DNA of 64,000 nucleotides. Origin: Rubripirellula tenax. GTDB lineage: Bacteria > Planctomycetota > Planctomycetia > Pirellulales > Pirellulaceae. Position 1 is the first letter of the stretch. Each line of letters begins with the position of its first letter. The stretch spans positions 682,001-746,000 of the forward strand of contig NZ_SJPW01000001.1 of NCBI RefSeq assembly GCF_007860125.1, in the 5' to 3' direction. Below the pieces are notes generated by a model. The model was given only the letters and a program-made list of their open reading frames with translations. It did no database searches and had not been told where the DNA came from. Positions 1 to 8,050 of this stretch are shown here, piece after piece. A program made the position numbers and the translations under genes.

Positions 1-386
1 AGTTCGGCATCCGCTACGTCTTCATTTCGATCAACGGCATCGCGATAGGTCGACACGGCACCGCGAATATCGCCGCTTCGTTGCAGCAGCCGGGCGTGCA
101 TGACCATCGCCCGCGGATCGGCGTTCTTGCCGGATGCCAACGTTTCGACGATCGCCATCGCGTGCGAGTCTTTTCGCTGACGAAAATAGATGTCGGCCAG
201 CGACAATTGCAACACGACATCGCCGGGGTGCCGCGAAAGCGATTCGCGGACGTTCGTTTCAGCTTCTTCGTACCGCATCAAATCGACCAGCAGCCGAGTC
301 AATTGGTTTGACAGTTCGATGTTCTCGGGCGAGACCGCAACGGCGCTCCGAAGTGCTGCGATGGCGGCTTGGTTGGGATCGGTCAC
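1..386 (-). CDS. TPR-repeat protein, N-terminal part, cut by the left window edge
   Basis: The reverse strand stays open from a GTG at 386 to base 1 (128 codons) with no stop, so the gene continues to the left of the window. The visible part is helical tetratricopeptide-like sequence: 'AIAALRSAVAVSPENIEL', 'EEAETNVRESLSRHPGD' and 'RSGDIRGAVSTYRDAVDR' are successive TPR-type helices. The GTG is preceded by GGAG at an 11-base spacing, which supports this start. It lies 45 bases downstream of a small membrane protein gene and could be co-transcribed with it. In planctomycetes such N-terminal TPR blocks often precede an AAA+ ATPase domain, but that part is outside the window, so the full function is unknown. 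The TPR call is from sequence; the AAA+ idea is inference. Confidence 0.6.
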   Translation of the reverse strand, partial: MTDPNQAAIAALRSAVAVSPENIELSNQLTRLLVDLMRYEEAETNVRESLSRHPGDVVLQLSLADIYFRQRKDSHAMAIVETLASGKNADPRAMVMHARLLQRSGDIRGAVSTYRDAVDRNEDVADAE

Positions 387-430
387 AGTTCGAACGGCTC
401 CGCAGATGCGTGAGGGGAATTGAGTTTTTT

Positions 431-643
431 TTATTCGGCCGTCGATGAAGGCTCAACCGGCAATACTGATTCGGACGGGTCGACTTCGATCACTTTTTCT
501 TTTGCCGGTTCCGCTGCTGATTCCACTCGATGGAGCGTCCCAATGGCGACGGTCGTGCCAGCGGCGCCGATCAAGAACAATGCAACAGGGATGAGCAATC
601 CGCTGCGAGAAGATTCAAACCGTGCAAATGGATCGTTCGACAT
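431..643 (-). CDS. Small single-pass membrane protein, unknown function
   Basis: Reading from the ATG at 643 this is a 70-residue protein with one hydrophobic segment at about residues 16-35 (SGLLIPVALFLIGAAGTTVA) and an acidic, proline-containing C-terminal tail. A TTG 42 bases upstream (685) would add 14 residues; neither start has a strong ribosome binding site. It precedes the TPR gene in the same direction with 45 bases between them, which suggests a two-gene unit. I recognise no family. Coding potential rests on the clean transmembrane pattern and operon-like spacing. Confidence 0.45.
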   Translation of the reverse strand: MSNDPFARFESSRSGLLIPVALFLIGAAGTTVAIGTLHRVESAAEPAKEKVIEVDPSESVLPVEPSSTAE

Positions 644-828
644 CGGGGCCGCGCGGAGTGGAGAGAGTTTGTCATTCGCCCTCAATCGTAAGCGAAATCA
701 GGACAGCCGGTTAGCCGACGCAGCCTCGACGAGGTCTTTTTGCCTGGGCGAAGAACGCGTGCAAGAGTTCCGGGCCACACCAGTTTGTAACCCGCATACC
801 TCCACGTCACGTTTACTGAGTTGCCTGG

Positions 829-1104
829 ATGAAATTTGCCGCCTCTACTCGCATTTTCGTTGTCGCTTCCATCGCGATCGCCACGATGTCCGTCGCCAAT
901 GCCCGCAGTCCCATGAACCGATACCGGGGCAATATGGGACGTTCGTCGGCACCGACCCGCCAAGTGTATTCACCGCCCACGATTCAGCCCTCTGCGATTC
1001 AGCAATTCGGGACTCAGCCTTCCGTGACAACGACGACGATCAACGATGCCGAACGGATGACAAAGCTGTATGGCCCCAGCATCCTGGATCGCGACTTGAA
1101 GTAA
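829..1104 (+). CDS. Small secreted protein, unknown function
   Basis: A 91-residue protein with a convincing Sec signal peptide: basic start (MKFAASTR), hydrophobic core (IFVVASIAIATMSV) and an ANA cleavage site near residue 25. The mature part is about 66 residues, rich in Ser, Thr, Pro and Gln with no cysteines, and ends in 'AERMTKLYGPSILDRDLK'. No family is recognised. The gene is isolated: the upstream gene is divergent and the downstream large gene is convergent. No strong ribosome binding site precedes the ATG, so the call relies mainly on the signal peptide. Confidence 0.55.
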   Translation: MKFAASTRIFVVASIAIATMSVANARSPMNRYRGNMGRSSAPTRQVYSPPTIQPSAIQQFGTQPSVTTTTINDAERMTKLYGPSILDRDLK

Positions 1105-1137
1105 CGATAGCCTTCCGTCACTGGGTACCTGGACGCT

Positions 1138-3735
1138 TCAATTCGGTTGAATGTCAACGCTGGTTTCGTCCAGTTTTTTGAGCCGAACATCGGACATCCG
1201 GTACTTCACGATTTCTTGACTCACGGGGGATCTGCGTGCGTTACTGTAACGCCCGATTTGCACCAGATGATCCGTTTGCAGTGGCACACTGACTTCGGTG
1301 AATTGTTTTCCGTCAATAAACGTTCGATAACCGTCGGGGAACGCATCGATTCGCAGTTCGGATCGAATGGAAGGCTTGGCTCTTGTGAGCAGTCGGAAGT
1401 TGCCTTTCCCCTCCTCCCAGGTGACTTCCGGCAACTCGTCCTGCATGAAGCGTCGAAACCCAGGCTGAACGGTCAGTATCGGACCTCGTTTGTCGGTCGC
1501 ATAAGCGGCGCCGCTTGTCGCACCCACTAGCAGTGACACGCCGTAGGGATCGCCCACCAAGCCTTTTTCTACCGGTATCAACTCGATAACCGCACTCAAT
1601 CGCAGCGGCGGATCCAATGCCAACGGAATCAGAAGGACCGCCTGGCGTACCGTCGCAGAAACTTGAAACTCGACGAATCCAGACGCGATCGTTTCCACCG
1701 CTTCGGCCGACACATCGCTTGGGATCGAGTCGCTTGGGGACGAGTCGTCGGCGACCTCGTTCGACGGTTCGCTTGCATCAGCATTGGCCGACGGAAGGGT
1801 CGTTCCGTAATTGAACTCGGCGTAGTAACCGATTTCGAAACAATCACGCAGGTCCTGTTCCGTCAGGACAATTTCCTCGCCATCGTTTAGCGTTCGCAAT
1901 CGGCTGGATCGTCGTTGGTACCTCGCAAGACTCTTGGAAAGCTCTGAGTTTTCGGTCACTTCCTGGCGGGCTTCCTCGATCGCCATGTCCAAACGACCCA
2001 GTCGGGCATCGTCAAGCGGTTCGTATGTTGCGTGCAACGCGTCGTGGATATCCAACCAGGAGTCTTCGCGTTCCGACTGGACCACTTGGATTGAAAACTG
2101 TTTGATTTCCTCGGTATGCGCATTGAAAAAATGCATGGCGTTGCTACTGATCCGATCACCGTAAACCGACAAAAGCCAATTCAAATCGTCAAAATCGCCG
2201 GCCTGCCAAAGCGTAGCGACGATCGGTGGCAGGCTTGATTCGCGAACCTCGGGATGGGCGTCGGCCATCGAAAAAGCTTGCAACCGATCAACGACGGTCT
2301 TTGCAACTTTGCGAATGCGCGCGTTCTGGCCTAGTCGTTCCGTGCAGGCTGCTTCATGGATGCGAGTGTACAACGCGTCGCTATACTTGAAGAAAACGCT
2401 GCCGATCATCTTTTCGCCGCCCACACACATCTCGGCGAACCAGAGTTGCTTTTCGGGCGATCCGCCCCACTTGGTCTTCATCGCCGAACGACTGGTCTCC
2501 CACGCGAGCTTGTTGTCCACAGCCGTGGCTAGGCTATGGCGGAACCATTCGTCGTCGGAACGTGGCGTTGTGCCAGACCAGTATTGAAGTGCCCCCAACT
2601 TCGCTGGCAGGATGGTGTGACGCGGTTCGATCGACCAAGCTTTCAACAAATGGTCCGCCGATCGTTTCGCGAAGTCACCGAACTGATCTAACCTTTCGGG
2701 ATCGGTTTCGTTGATGTATTTGGTACCGCGATAGGTGGCGGCAATGTTCGTCAGTATTAACGACACCAGCAGATGGCGCAATTCGGGCGCTACCGCCGGA
2801 TTTTGGCATCGGTCCAATTCGATCAGCAAGTCGACTGCCGCGGGCGAATTGGTCGCTGATAAAAGATTGTAGGTCTCGGTGAATTGGAACGAAACGATCG
2901 GGTATTCCGGCTTCGTTGTCTCGATCCACTCCCACAACCTAACCGCGAAAGGGCTGTACTCGGAGACAGCCTCGGCGTACTCGATTGGTTCGACCGAACC
3001 TCTGGTAAGTCGAAATGAGTGGTAGACGAAAGCGGTCGTGGGGATCGACATCGTGCGATCTTTGCGGTGTGCGAACAACGCCCTTGCCACTTCATGGAAT
3101 GAGTCATCATTTTCGGGCAAGTTGCGAAGCAGACATGCCAAAACGAGAGGATCATTGACGCCCGAATCTCTCGCTTCTTGCAGGACGACAAAGTCTTCGG
3201 AATCGTACTCGCTTCGCGAAACGGTTGCGAAAAGGATGCGATCAAGAGCCTCGGTCACATGCGGGGGAACTCGATTCGAACTTGACCGATCCGCGGCTAG
3301 TTCGCCGATCATCGCATCGGTCATTGGCTTGCAACCTCGCAGCAGGTCCGAGTACGTGAAAGCATTCGGCCCGATGAAGGGAGTGGTGTAAGGATCGGCG
3401 AGTGCTTGATCGAGATGCGGATCGGCGGCACGCACTCTGGCTTCCGTCCGGTCAACGTCTGCGAGGATATCGACACAGTCGGCCGACAACCGATCCAAAA
3501 TGCGCATCATCTCGGCCGAAGCGAACGCCTCGCTGGGCGGTTGCAGTCCCGGCATGTACTTGGCGTACTCCGGCGGCGGACCAGCGGGCTGATATTCAAT
3601 CGGTCCGGCCGATGGGTATTTTGCCTGCAACCACCAAGACCAGCCGCCGATGATTGCCAAGACCGGAACGGCAAAAAGCAACATCTTGAACAAACGGGAA
3701 CGAGATCGCGTTTGCCCGTCAAGCTGATTGGTCAT
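1138..3735 (-). CDS. Large membrane-anchored protein, unknown function
   Basis: An 865-residue protein starting at the ATG at 3735, which has GGAG nine bases upstream; a TTG 30 bases earlier is possible but less likely. One transmembrane segment at about residues 15-36 (FAVPVLAIIGGWSWWL) follows a basic N-terminus, so most of the protein should lie outside the cytoplasm. The body is mainly helical with repeat-like segments resembling TPR or other solenoid domains in the first 550 residues. An acidic Ser/Pro linker follows (about 640-670), then a beta-rich C-terminal domain of roughly 180 residues. I recognise no catalytic motif. The gene stands alone, convergent with the small secreted protein and separated from oadA by a palindromic repeat. 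Confidence 0.65.
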   Translation of the reverse strand: MTNQLDGQTRSRSRLFKMLLFAVPVLAIIGGWSWWLQAKYPSAGPIEYQPAGPPPEYAKYMPGLQPPSEAFASAEMMRILDRLSADCVDILADVDRTEARVRAADPHLDQALADPYTTPFIGPNAFTYSDLLRGCKPMTDAMIGELAADRSSSNRVPPHVTEALDRILFATVSRSEYDSEDFVVLQEARDSGVNDPLVLACLLRNLPENDDSFHEVARALFAHRKDRTMSIPTTAFVYHSFRLTRGSVEPIEYAEAVSEYSPFAVRLWEWIETTKPEYPIVSFQFTETYNLLSATNSPAAVDLLIELDRCQNPAVAPELRHLLVSLILTNIAATYRGTKYINETDPERLDQFGDFAKRSADHLLKAWSIEPRHTILPAKLGALQYWSGTTPRSDDEWFRHSLATAVDNKLAWETSRSAMKTKWGGSPEKQLWFAEMCVGGEKMIGSVFFKYSDALYTRIHEAACTERLGQNARIRKVAKTVVDRLQAFSMADAHPEVRESSLPPIVATLWQAGDFDDLNWLLSVYGDRISSNAMHFFNAHTEEIKQFSIQVVQSEREDSWLDIHDALHATYEPLDDARLGRLDMAIEEARQEVTENSELSKSLARYQRRSSRLRTLNDGEEIVLTEQDLRDCFEIGYYAEFNYGTTLPSANADASEPSNEVADDSSPSDSIPSDVSAEAVETIASGFVEFQVSATVRQAVLLIPLALDPPLRLSAVIELIPVEKGLVGDPYGVSLLVGATSGAAYATDKRGPILTVQPGFRRFMQDELPEVTWEEGKGNFRLLTRAKPSIRSELRIDAFPDGYRTFIDGKQFTEVSVPLQTDHLVQIGRYSNARRSPVSQEIVKYRMSDVRLKKLDETSVDIQPN

Positions 3736-3897
3736 CGCGAGTTTCTCCGAAAAGGAAGACTGCAAAGGCCGACCCGTCCAGCCTGCTGCTGGAAAAACTC
3801 GAAAGTCTCTATGCCCACCATCATTTCGATCGCATCTCTATCGCTCCCATGATATCCGGGAATGCCTACGCGGGGGGACTCCGAGGCGAGCGATCAA

Positions 3898-3960
3898 TAC
3901 GTGGGATAGGCTTCCAGCCTGTCTAGCGAGAAACGACAGGCTGGAAGCCCATCCCACGTA
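3898..3960. repeat. Near-perfect 26-bp inverted repeat (REP-like hairpin)
   Basis: The arms 3898-3923 and 3935-3960 are reverse complements with one mismatch and enclose an 11-base loop. The arm contains 'gtgggataggcttccagcct'. The element lies 30 bases beyond the oadA stop codon and upstream of the next minus-strand gene. It could act as a transcription terminator for the oad genes, although no T-run follows; it may equally be an interspersed palindromic repeat. Confidence 0.75.
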
Positions 3961-3989
3961 TCAAATCCGTCCGTTGTTTTCACGCGACG

Positions 3990-5801
3990 CTAAGTGACTG
4001 CTTCCAGCTTTGCCAACACTTGCCCGCCGGCGATTTGCTGGCCGACGCTTACGCATATTTCCGCGATCTTGCCTGCGGTCGGTGATGCGATTTCAATTTC
4101 CATTTTCATCGCTTCCAGGATCAAGATCGTGTCGCCTTCGCGAACGTTGTCACCGGCTTCGGCAACCAGTTTGAAAACGGCGCCGGGCATTTGAGCCGTC
4201 ACGTCGGTGGTGGCTGCCGCGGCGGGCGCCGTCGACGCGGATTTTCCGGACGAACGAGGCCGCATGTCGACGCGGTAGACTTTGCCATCGACGGTTGCCG
4301 TGTTGCCTTCGAATGCCATGAAGACTTCGCGTCCGTTCACGGTGACGGTGTATTCGGCCGGTCCCGTTCGCGGAGCCGCAGATTTTTCCGTTGCCGCGTC
4401 ACGATCGATCTTCCGGACACCGACTTCCGCTTCGCCCTTGAGGAACTTGATCCCTTTCTCTTTGCATGCTGCCGCGATGAAAATGTTTTCATCGGTGGTC
4501 GGCAATCCTTCGGCTTCCAAAATCTTTTTCGTCGCTGCGATGCCCTTGTTCGGGTCGGCGTCGTTCAGTTCCAAAACCGGCCGCGTGGTCGGTTCGATTT
4601 TCAGTTGCGTTTTGGCAAGCTCGATCACGTCGGCATCGGGCGGGACGGGCGTTTTTCCAAAATATCCCAGCACCATCTTGCCGTACGGTTCGGCGATCTT
4701 TTTCCATGGCCCGAACATCACGTTGTTGAACGCTTGCTGGAAATAGAACTGCGACACGGGCGTGACCGAGGTGCCGTAACCGCCTTTGCGGACCACGTCG
4801 CTCATCGCCAAGATGATTTCCGGATACCTATCCATGATGCCGTTGTCGCGAAGCATTTGCGTGTTCGCCGTCAACGCGCCGCCCGGCATCGGACTCCACG
4901 GGATCAGCGGTTCGACGGCGGTGGCTTCGGGCGGCAAGAAATAGTCCTTCATGCAATCCTTGAACACTTCTTCGGCCTGGCGGACTTTTTCGACGTCAAT
5001 GTCCAATTCGTACTCGGTCCCTCGCAGCGCGTGCCACATCACCAAGATGTCCGGCTGGCACGTTCCACCGCTGCACGGCGCCATCGACAAATCGATCGCA
5101 TCGGCGCCCCCGTCGATGGCGGCTTTGTTGGCCAGCACCGACACGCCCGCGGTTTCATGAGTGTGAAAGTGAATGAAAGTATCGGCGGGCAACATTTTCC
5201 GCGCCGCGCGAATCGTTTCATAGACCTTCGACGGTACCGCCGTTCCGGATGCATCTTTGAAACAGACCGCGTCGAACGGAATGTCGGCATCCAAGATGTC
5301 TTGCAACGTCTTGGCATAGAACGCCGCATCGTGGGCACCGGTGCATCCCGGCGGCAATTCCATCAACGTCACGCAAACTTGATGCTTCAGCCCCGCGTCG
5401 ACGATGCATTGGCCGCTGTAGATCAAGTTGTTGACGTCATTGAGCGCGTCGAAGTTGCGGATCGTCGTCATGCCGTGTTTCTTGAAAAGATCGGCATGCA
5501 GTTTGACGATGTCGCTGGATTGCGAATCGAGCCCGACGACGTTCACACCGCGGGCGAGCGTCTGCAAATTCGCATCCGGTCCGGCCGTGGCGCGAAAGGC
5601 GTCCATCATGTCGAACGCGTCTTCGTTGCAATAGAAGTACAGAGACTGAAACCGCGCTCCGCCGCCAGCTTCGAGCCAATCGATGCCCGCGTCCCGCGCC
5701 GCTTCCACCGCCGGCAAGAAGTCTTTGGTAAACACCCGAGCGCCGTAGACCGACTGAAAACCGTCCCGAAACGCAGTGCACATGAAGCGAATTTTTTTCA
5801 T
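3990..5801 (-). CDS. oadA: Oxaloacetate decarboxylase alpha subunit / carboxyltransferase with biotinyl domain
   Basis: A 603-residue protein close to the usual length of OadA (about 595). The N-terminal two-thirds is the HMGL-like TIM barrel with a PYC-OADA conserved domain: 'CTAFRDGFQS' carries the metal-binding Asp, 'CFKDASGTA' the lysine that would be carbamylated, and 'HFHTHETAG' the metal-binding histidines. The last 70 residues form a biotinyl domain with the biotinylation motif EAMKMEIEI. Together with OadB and OadG encoded just upstream, it would move CO2 from oxaloacetate to biotin and pass it to the membrane pump. A pyruvate carboxylase B subunit is the alternative, but the adjacent sodium-pump subunits argue for the decarboxylase. 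It is separated from oadB by 155 bases holding an inverted repeat. Confidence 0.9.
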   Translation of the reverse strand: MKKIRFMCTAFRDGFQSVYGARVFTKDFLPAVEAARDAGIDWLEAGGGARFQSLYFYCNEDAFDMMDAFRATAGPDANLQTLARGVNVVGLDSQSSDIVKLHADLFKKHGMTTIRNFDALNDVNNLIYSGQCIVDAGLKHQVCVTLMELPPGCTGAHDAAFYAKTLQDILDADIPFDAVCFKDASGTAVPSKVYETIRAARKMLPADTFIHFHTHETAGVSVLANKAAIDGGADAIDLSMAPCSGGTCQPDILVMWHALRGTEYELDIDVEKVRQAEEVFKDCMKDYFLPPEATAVEPLIPWSPMPGGALTANTQMLRDNGIMDRYPEIILAMSDVVRKGGYGTSVTPVSQFYFQQAFNNVMFGPWKKIAEPYGKMVLGYFGKTPVPPDADVIELAKTQLKIEPTTRPVLELNDADPNKGIAATKKILEAEGLPTTDENIFIAAACKEKGIKFLKGEAEVGVRKIDRDAATEKSAAPRTGPAEYTVTVNGREVFMAFEGNTATVDGKVYRVDMRPRSSGKSASTAPAAAATTDVTAQMPGAVFKLVAEAGDNVREGDTILILEAMKMEIEIASPTAGKIAEICVSVGQQIAGGQVLAKLEAVT

Positions 5802-5819
5802 CAGACCGGGAGTAGGTTT

Positions 5820-5952
5820 TAGGTGTTAGGTAATAGGTTTTAGGCAATTGTGTGTTTGGTGAGTTCTTTAGCGGACGGGTTACATTTTGAAGCGACGCGA
5901 ATTTTGCTGTCGCCTGCTACCCAACTTCCTAAAACCTAACACCTAACACCTA
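5820..5952. repeat. Spaced 25-bp inverted repeat between oadA and oadB
   Basis: Arms 5820-5844 and 5928-5952 are reverse complements except for two central bases. Each arm consists of tandem copies of a 'taggtgttagg / taggttttagg' type unit. The 83 bases between the arms have no coding feature. The element separates two genes of the oad operon, where it could form an intercistronic stem in the mRNA or be an inserted mobile repeat. Confidence 0.65.
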
Positions 5953-5956
5953 TTCC

Positions 5957-7126
5957 CTACTTCGTCAGTACCGACCACAACACACCGGCGGCGATGGCGC
6001 TGCCGACGACGCCGGCCACGTTGGGAGCCATCGCGTGCATCAGTAGGAAGTTGTGGGGGTCTTCTTTTTGGCCGACCATTTGCACGACGCGTGCCGAATC
6101 GGGAACTGCCGATACGCCTGCGGCGCCGATCAGTGGGTTGATTTTCTCGGTCAAAAACAGATTCATGAACTTGGCAAACATGACTCCGCCGGCCGTGGCC
6201 ACGGAAAACGAGGTGGCACCGAGTCCAAAGATCAACAACGAACCGGGCGTCAAAAACGTGTCTGCTTGTGTGCTGGCGCCTACGCTGAAACCCAGCAAGA
6301 TCGTGATGATGTCGATCAGCGCCGTTCGTGCCGTGACGGCCAACCGTTCAGTCACCGTGCTTTCTTTCAACAGGTTGCCAAAGAACAGCATCCCCAACAA
6401 CACGATCGCGCCGGGTGCGATCAACGTGGTGATCAAAAACGCGACGACGGGAAACAACATCCGCTCGCGCCGTGACACGTGGCGAGGCGGTTTCATACGG
6501 ATCAACCGTTCTTCTCGCGTCGTCAGCAGCCGCATGATCGGTGGCTGGATGACGGGAACGAGTGCCATGTACGAGTAGGCTGCAATCGCGATCGCACCCA
6601 ACAAGTGCGGCGCCAACTTTGCGGACAAGAAGATCGCGGTCGGTCCGTCGGCGCCACCGATGATGCCGATCGCGCCAGCTTCCTGAAAGTTGAAGTCCAA
6701 GAACAATGCACCGACGAACGTCAAAAAGACGCCGATCTGTGCCGCTGCACCCAACAGCACCAGCTTCGGGTTCGACAGCATTGTCGAAAAATCGGTCATC
6801 GCGCCGATCCCCAAAAAGATCAGCGGCGGATAGATGCCTTGTTTGACGCCGAAGTACAGGTAGCTCAGGACGCTGCCGGGTACATATTTGACCTCGTTCC
6901 CCTCCAGCAACCACTTCGCTTCGTCATAAACGCTAAGCGACATGCCGGGGATGATCGGGATGTTGCCGACGATTGCGCCCATGCCGATCGGAACCAATAG
7001 CAACGGTTCGTAGTCTTTTCGGATCGCCAATGTGATGAAGCCGATGCCGATCAGGATCATGATCGCGTTGCCCCACGTCATCGACGCAAAGCCCGTCGTT
7101 TTCAAAAACTCAAACAGAATGTCCAT
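5957..7126 (-). CDS. oadB: Oxaloacetate decarboxylase beta subunit, sodium-translocating membrane subunit
   Basis: A 389-residue, strongly hydrophobic protein with about nine or more membrane segments. It has the hallmark of the OadB/MmdB/GcdB family, 'GIIGGADGPTAIF' (about residues 154-166), which contains the aspartate used in coupled Na+ and proton translocation. A second family block is 'GAAGVSAVPDSARVVQ' near the C-terminus. It decarboxylates carboxybiotin on the alpha subunit and exports Na+. It follows oadG by five bases and precedes oadA. The start at 7126 gives a typical N-terminus (FLKTTGFASMTWGNAIMI). Confidence 0.93.
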   Translation of the reverse strand: MDILFEFLKTTGFASMTWGNAIMILIGIGFITLAIRKDYEPLLLVPIGMGAIVGNIPIIPGMSLSVYDEAKWLLEGNEVKYVPGSVLSYLYFGVKQGIYPPLIFLGIGAMTDFSTMLSNPKLVLLGAAAQIGVFLTFVGALFLDFNFQEAGAIGIIGGADGPTAIFLSAKLAPHLLGAIAIAAYSYMALVPVIQPPIMRLLTTREERLIRMKPPRHVSRRERMLFPVVAFLITTLIAPGAIVLLGMLFFGNLLKESTVTERLAVTARTALIDIITILLGFSVGASTQADTFLTPGSLLIFGLGATSFSVATAGGVMFAKFMNLFLTEKINPLIGAAGVSAVPDSARVVQMVGQKEDPHNFLLMHAMAPNVAGVVGSAIAAGVLWSVLTK

Positions 7127-7131
7127 CGGTG

Positions 7132-7494
7132 TTATCGATCTTCCGTTGGCTTGGTTTGGTTTTCGTAGTTCTTAAGTTCGCTGTGCAGAACAAATCCGAT
7201 CGCGGCAAGGACCGCGTCATCTTCTTTGGCTTTCGATTCCGGCCGCGAGGGTGGGCCGCCGTGTTCGATCTCCGGACAGTAACGATCCAGAAGCGCCGCC
7301 AATCGTGGCATCGTGGCGATGAACATCGTCAACAACAACAGTGCCGCAAATACGATCGCCAAACCAGCAACCGCGATCGAAAAACCGCGTGCATAAACCG
7401 ATTCGCCGACCAAGGCGACCGAGTACGAAACTTCGCCGACTCGGAAACCCGGCGACGCGATTTGGCCAAAAACCAACGAAAAACACTGCGACAT
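7132..7494 (-). CDS. oadG: Oxaloacetate decarboxylase gamma subunit
   Basis: A 120-residue protein with one long hydrophobic helix (ARGFSIAVAGLAIVFAALLL, about residues 35-60) followed by a charged tail, the usual design of OadG, which assembles the alpha and beta subunits. The gene stops five bases before oadB starts. The tail 'DDAVLAAIGFVLHSEL' resembles the 'eevlAAIaaAl' element of the family. The N-terminus is somewhat long before the membrane helix, so the start is uncertain. Assignment rests on both architecture and context. Confidence 0.8.
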   Translation of the reverse strand: MSQCFSLVFGQIASPGFRVGEVSYSVALVGESVYARGFSIAVAGLAIVFAALLLLTMFIATMPRLAALLDRYCPEIEHGGPPSRPESKAKEDDAVLAAIGFVLHSELKNYENQTKPTEDR

Positions 7495-7696
7495 CGATCG
7501 TCATGTCCGGCGCGAAAGGGGAGCGGGCGAAGCCGACAAGTGCTCGCAAGGGGAGAAGCTAACGCATTCATCCTTGCGGTTCATCCCCGTGACGGCCAGG
7601 AAACACTACAATTCGGACTCCACGACGGATGTGGCGTCGAAAACGTGATCCGTTGTTGTGGTTCTTGTCACCTTTTCACTCGGGTTGCTTGTGGAC

Positions 7697-8050
7697 ATGC
7701 CCTCACCGACAAAGGCATCTTTGCCCAAGACGCCGTCTTTTGAGCCGGTTCAAACCAGCCGAATGTTGCCGCGGATCTCGTTTCGTTGGATGTTCGGCCT
7801 GACGACGATCGGCGCGATTTTGGCGGCCGTGGGCAAAGCCGCTGGCAGTGGCGGTGCGATCGCAGTCTCGTTGATGTTCGCGGTGGGGTTTATTGTCGCG
7901 TGCTTTGCGGCGTATGCGTTCGTCTTCTTCATCGCGCTCAGCGTCTCGTCGCTGTGGCATGGCGAAGTCGAAGACGCTTTGAAGGGAAGTCCCTTTGCCG
8001 CTGACCAATTGCCGCCGCAAATTTTGCCACCTCGGGAGAGTCGTTCATGA
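7697..8050 (+). CDS. Small two-helix membrane protein in an ABC-transporter cluster
   Basis: A 117-residue protein from the ATG at 7697 (a GTG at 7658 would add 13 residues). Two hydrophobic segments follow each other (MFGLTTIGAILAAVG; IAVSLMFAVGFIVACFAAY), then a short charged C-terminus. Its stop overlaps the next start as ATGA, so translation is probably coupled to the 812-residue protein. No family is recognised; context suggests a role with the membrane protein and ABC ATPase downstream. Confidence 0.55.
   Translation: MPSPTKASLPKTPSFEPVQTSRMLPRISFRWMFGLTTIGAILAAVGKAAGSGGAIAVSLMFAVGFIVACFAAYAFVFFIALSVSSLWHGEVEDALKGSPFAADQLPPQILPPRESRS

Noticed and set aside
4191-5822. Long open frame (543 codons) on the plus strand
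   Set aside because: It lies opposite oadA, is Arg/His/Asp-rich without any motif, and is a third-position GC artefact of the real gene.
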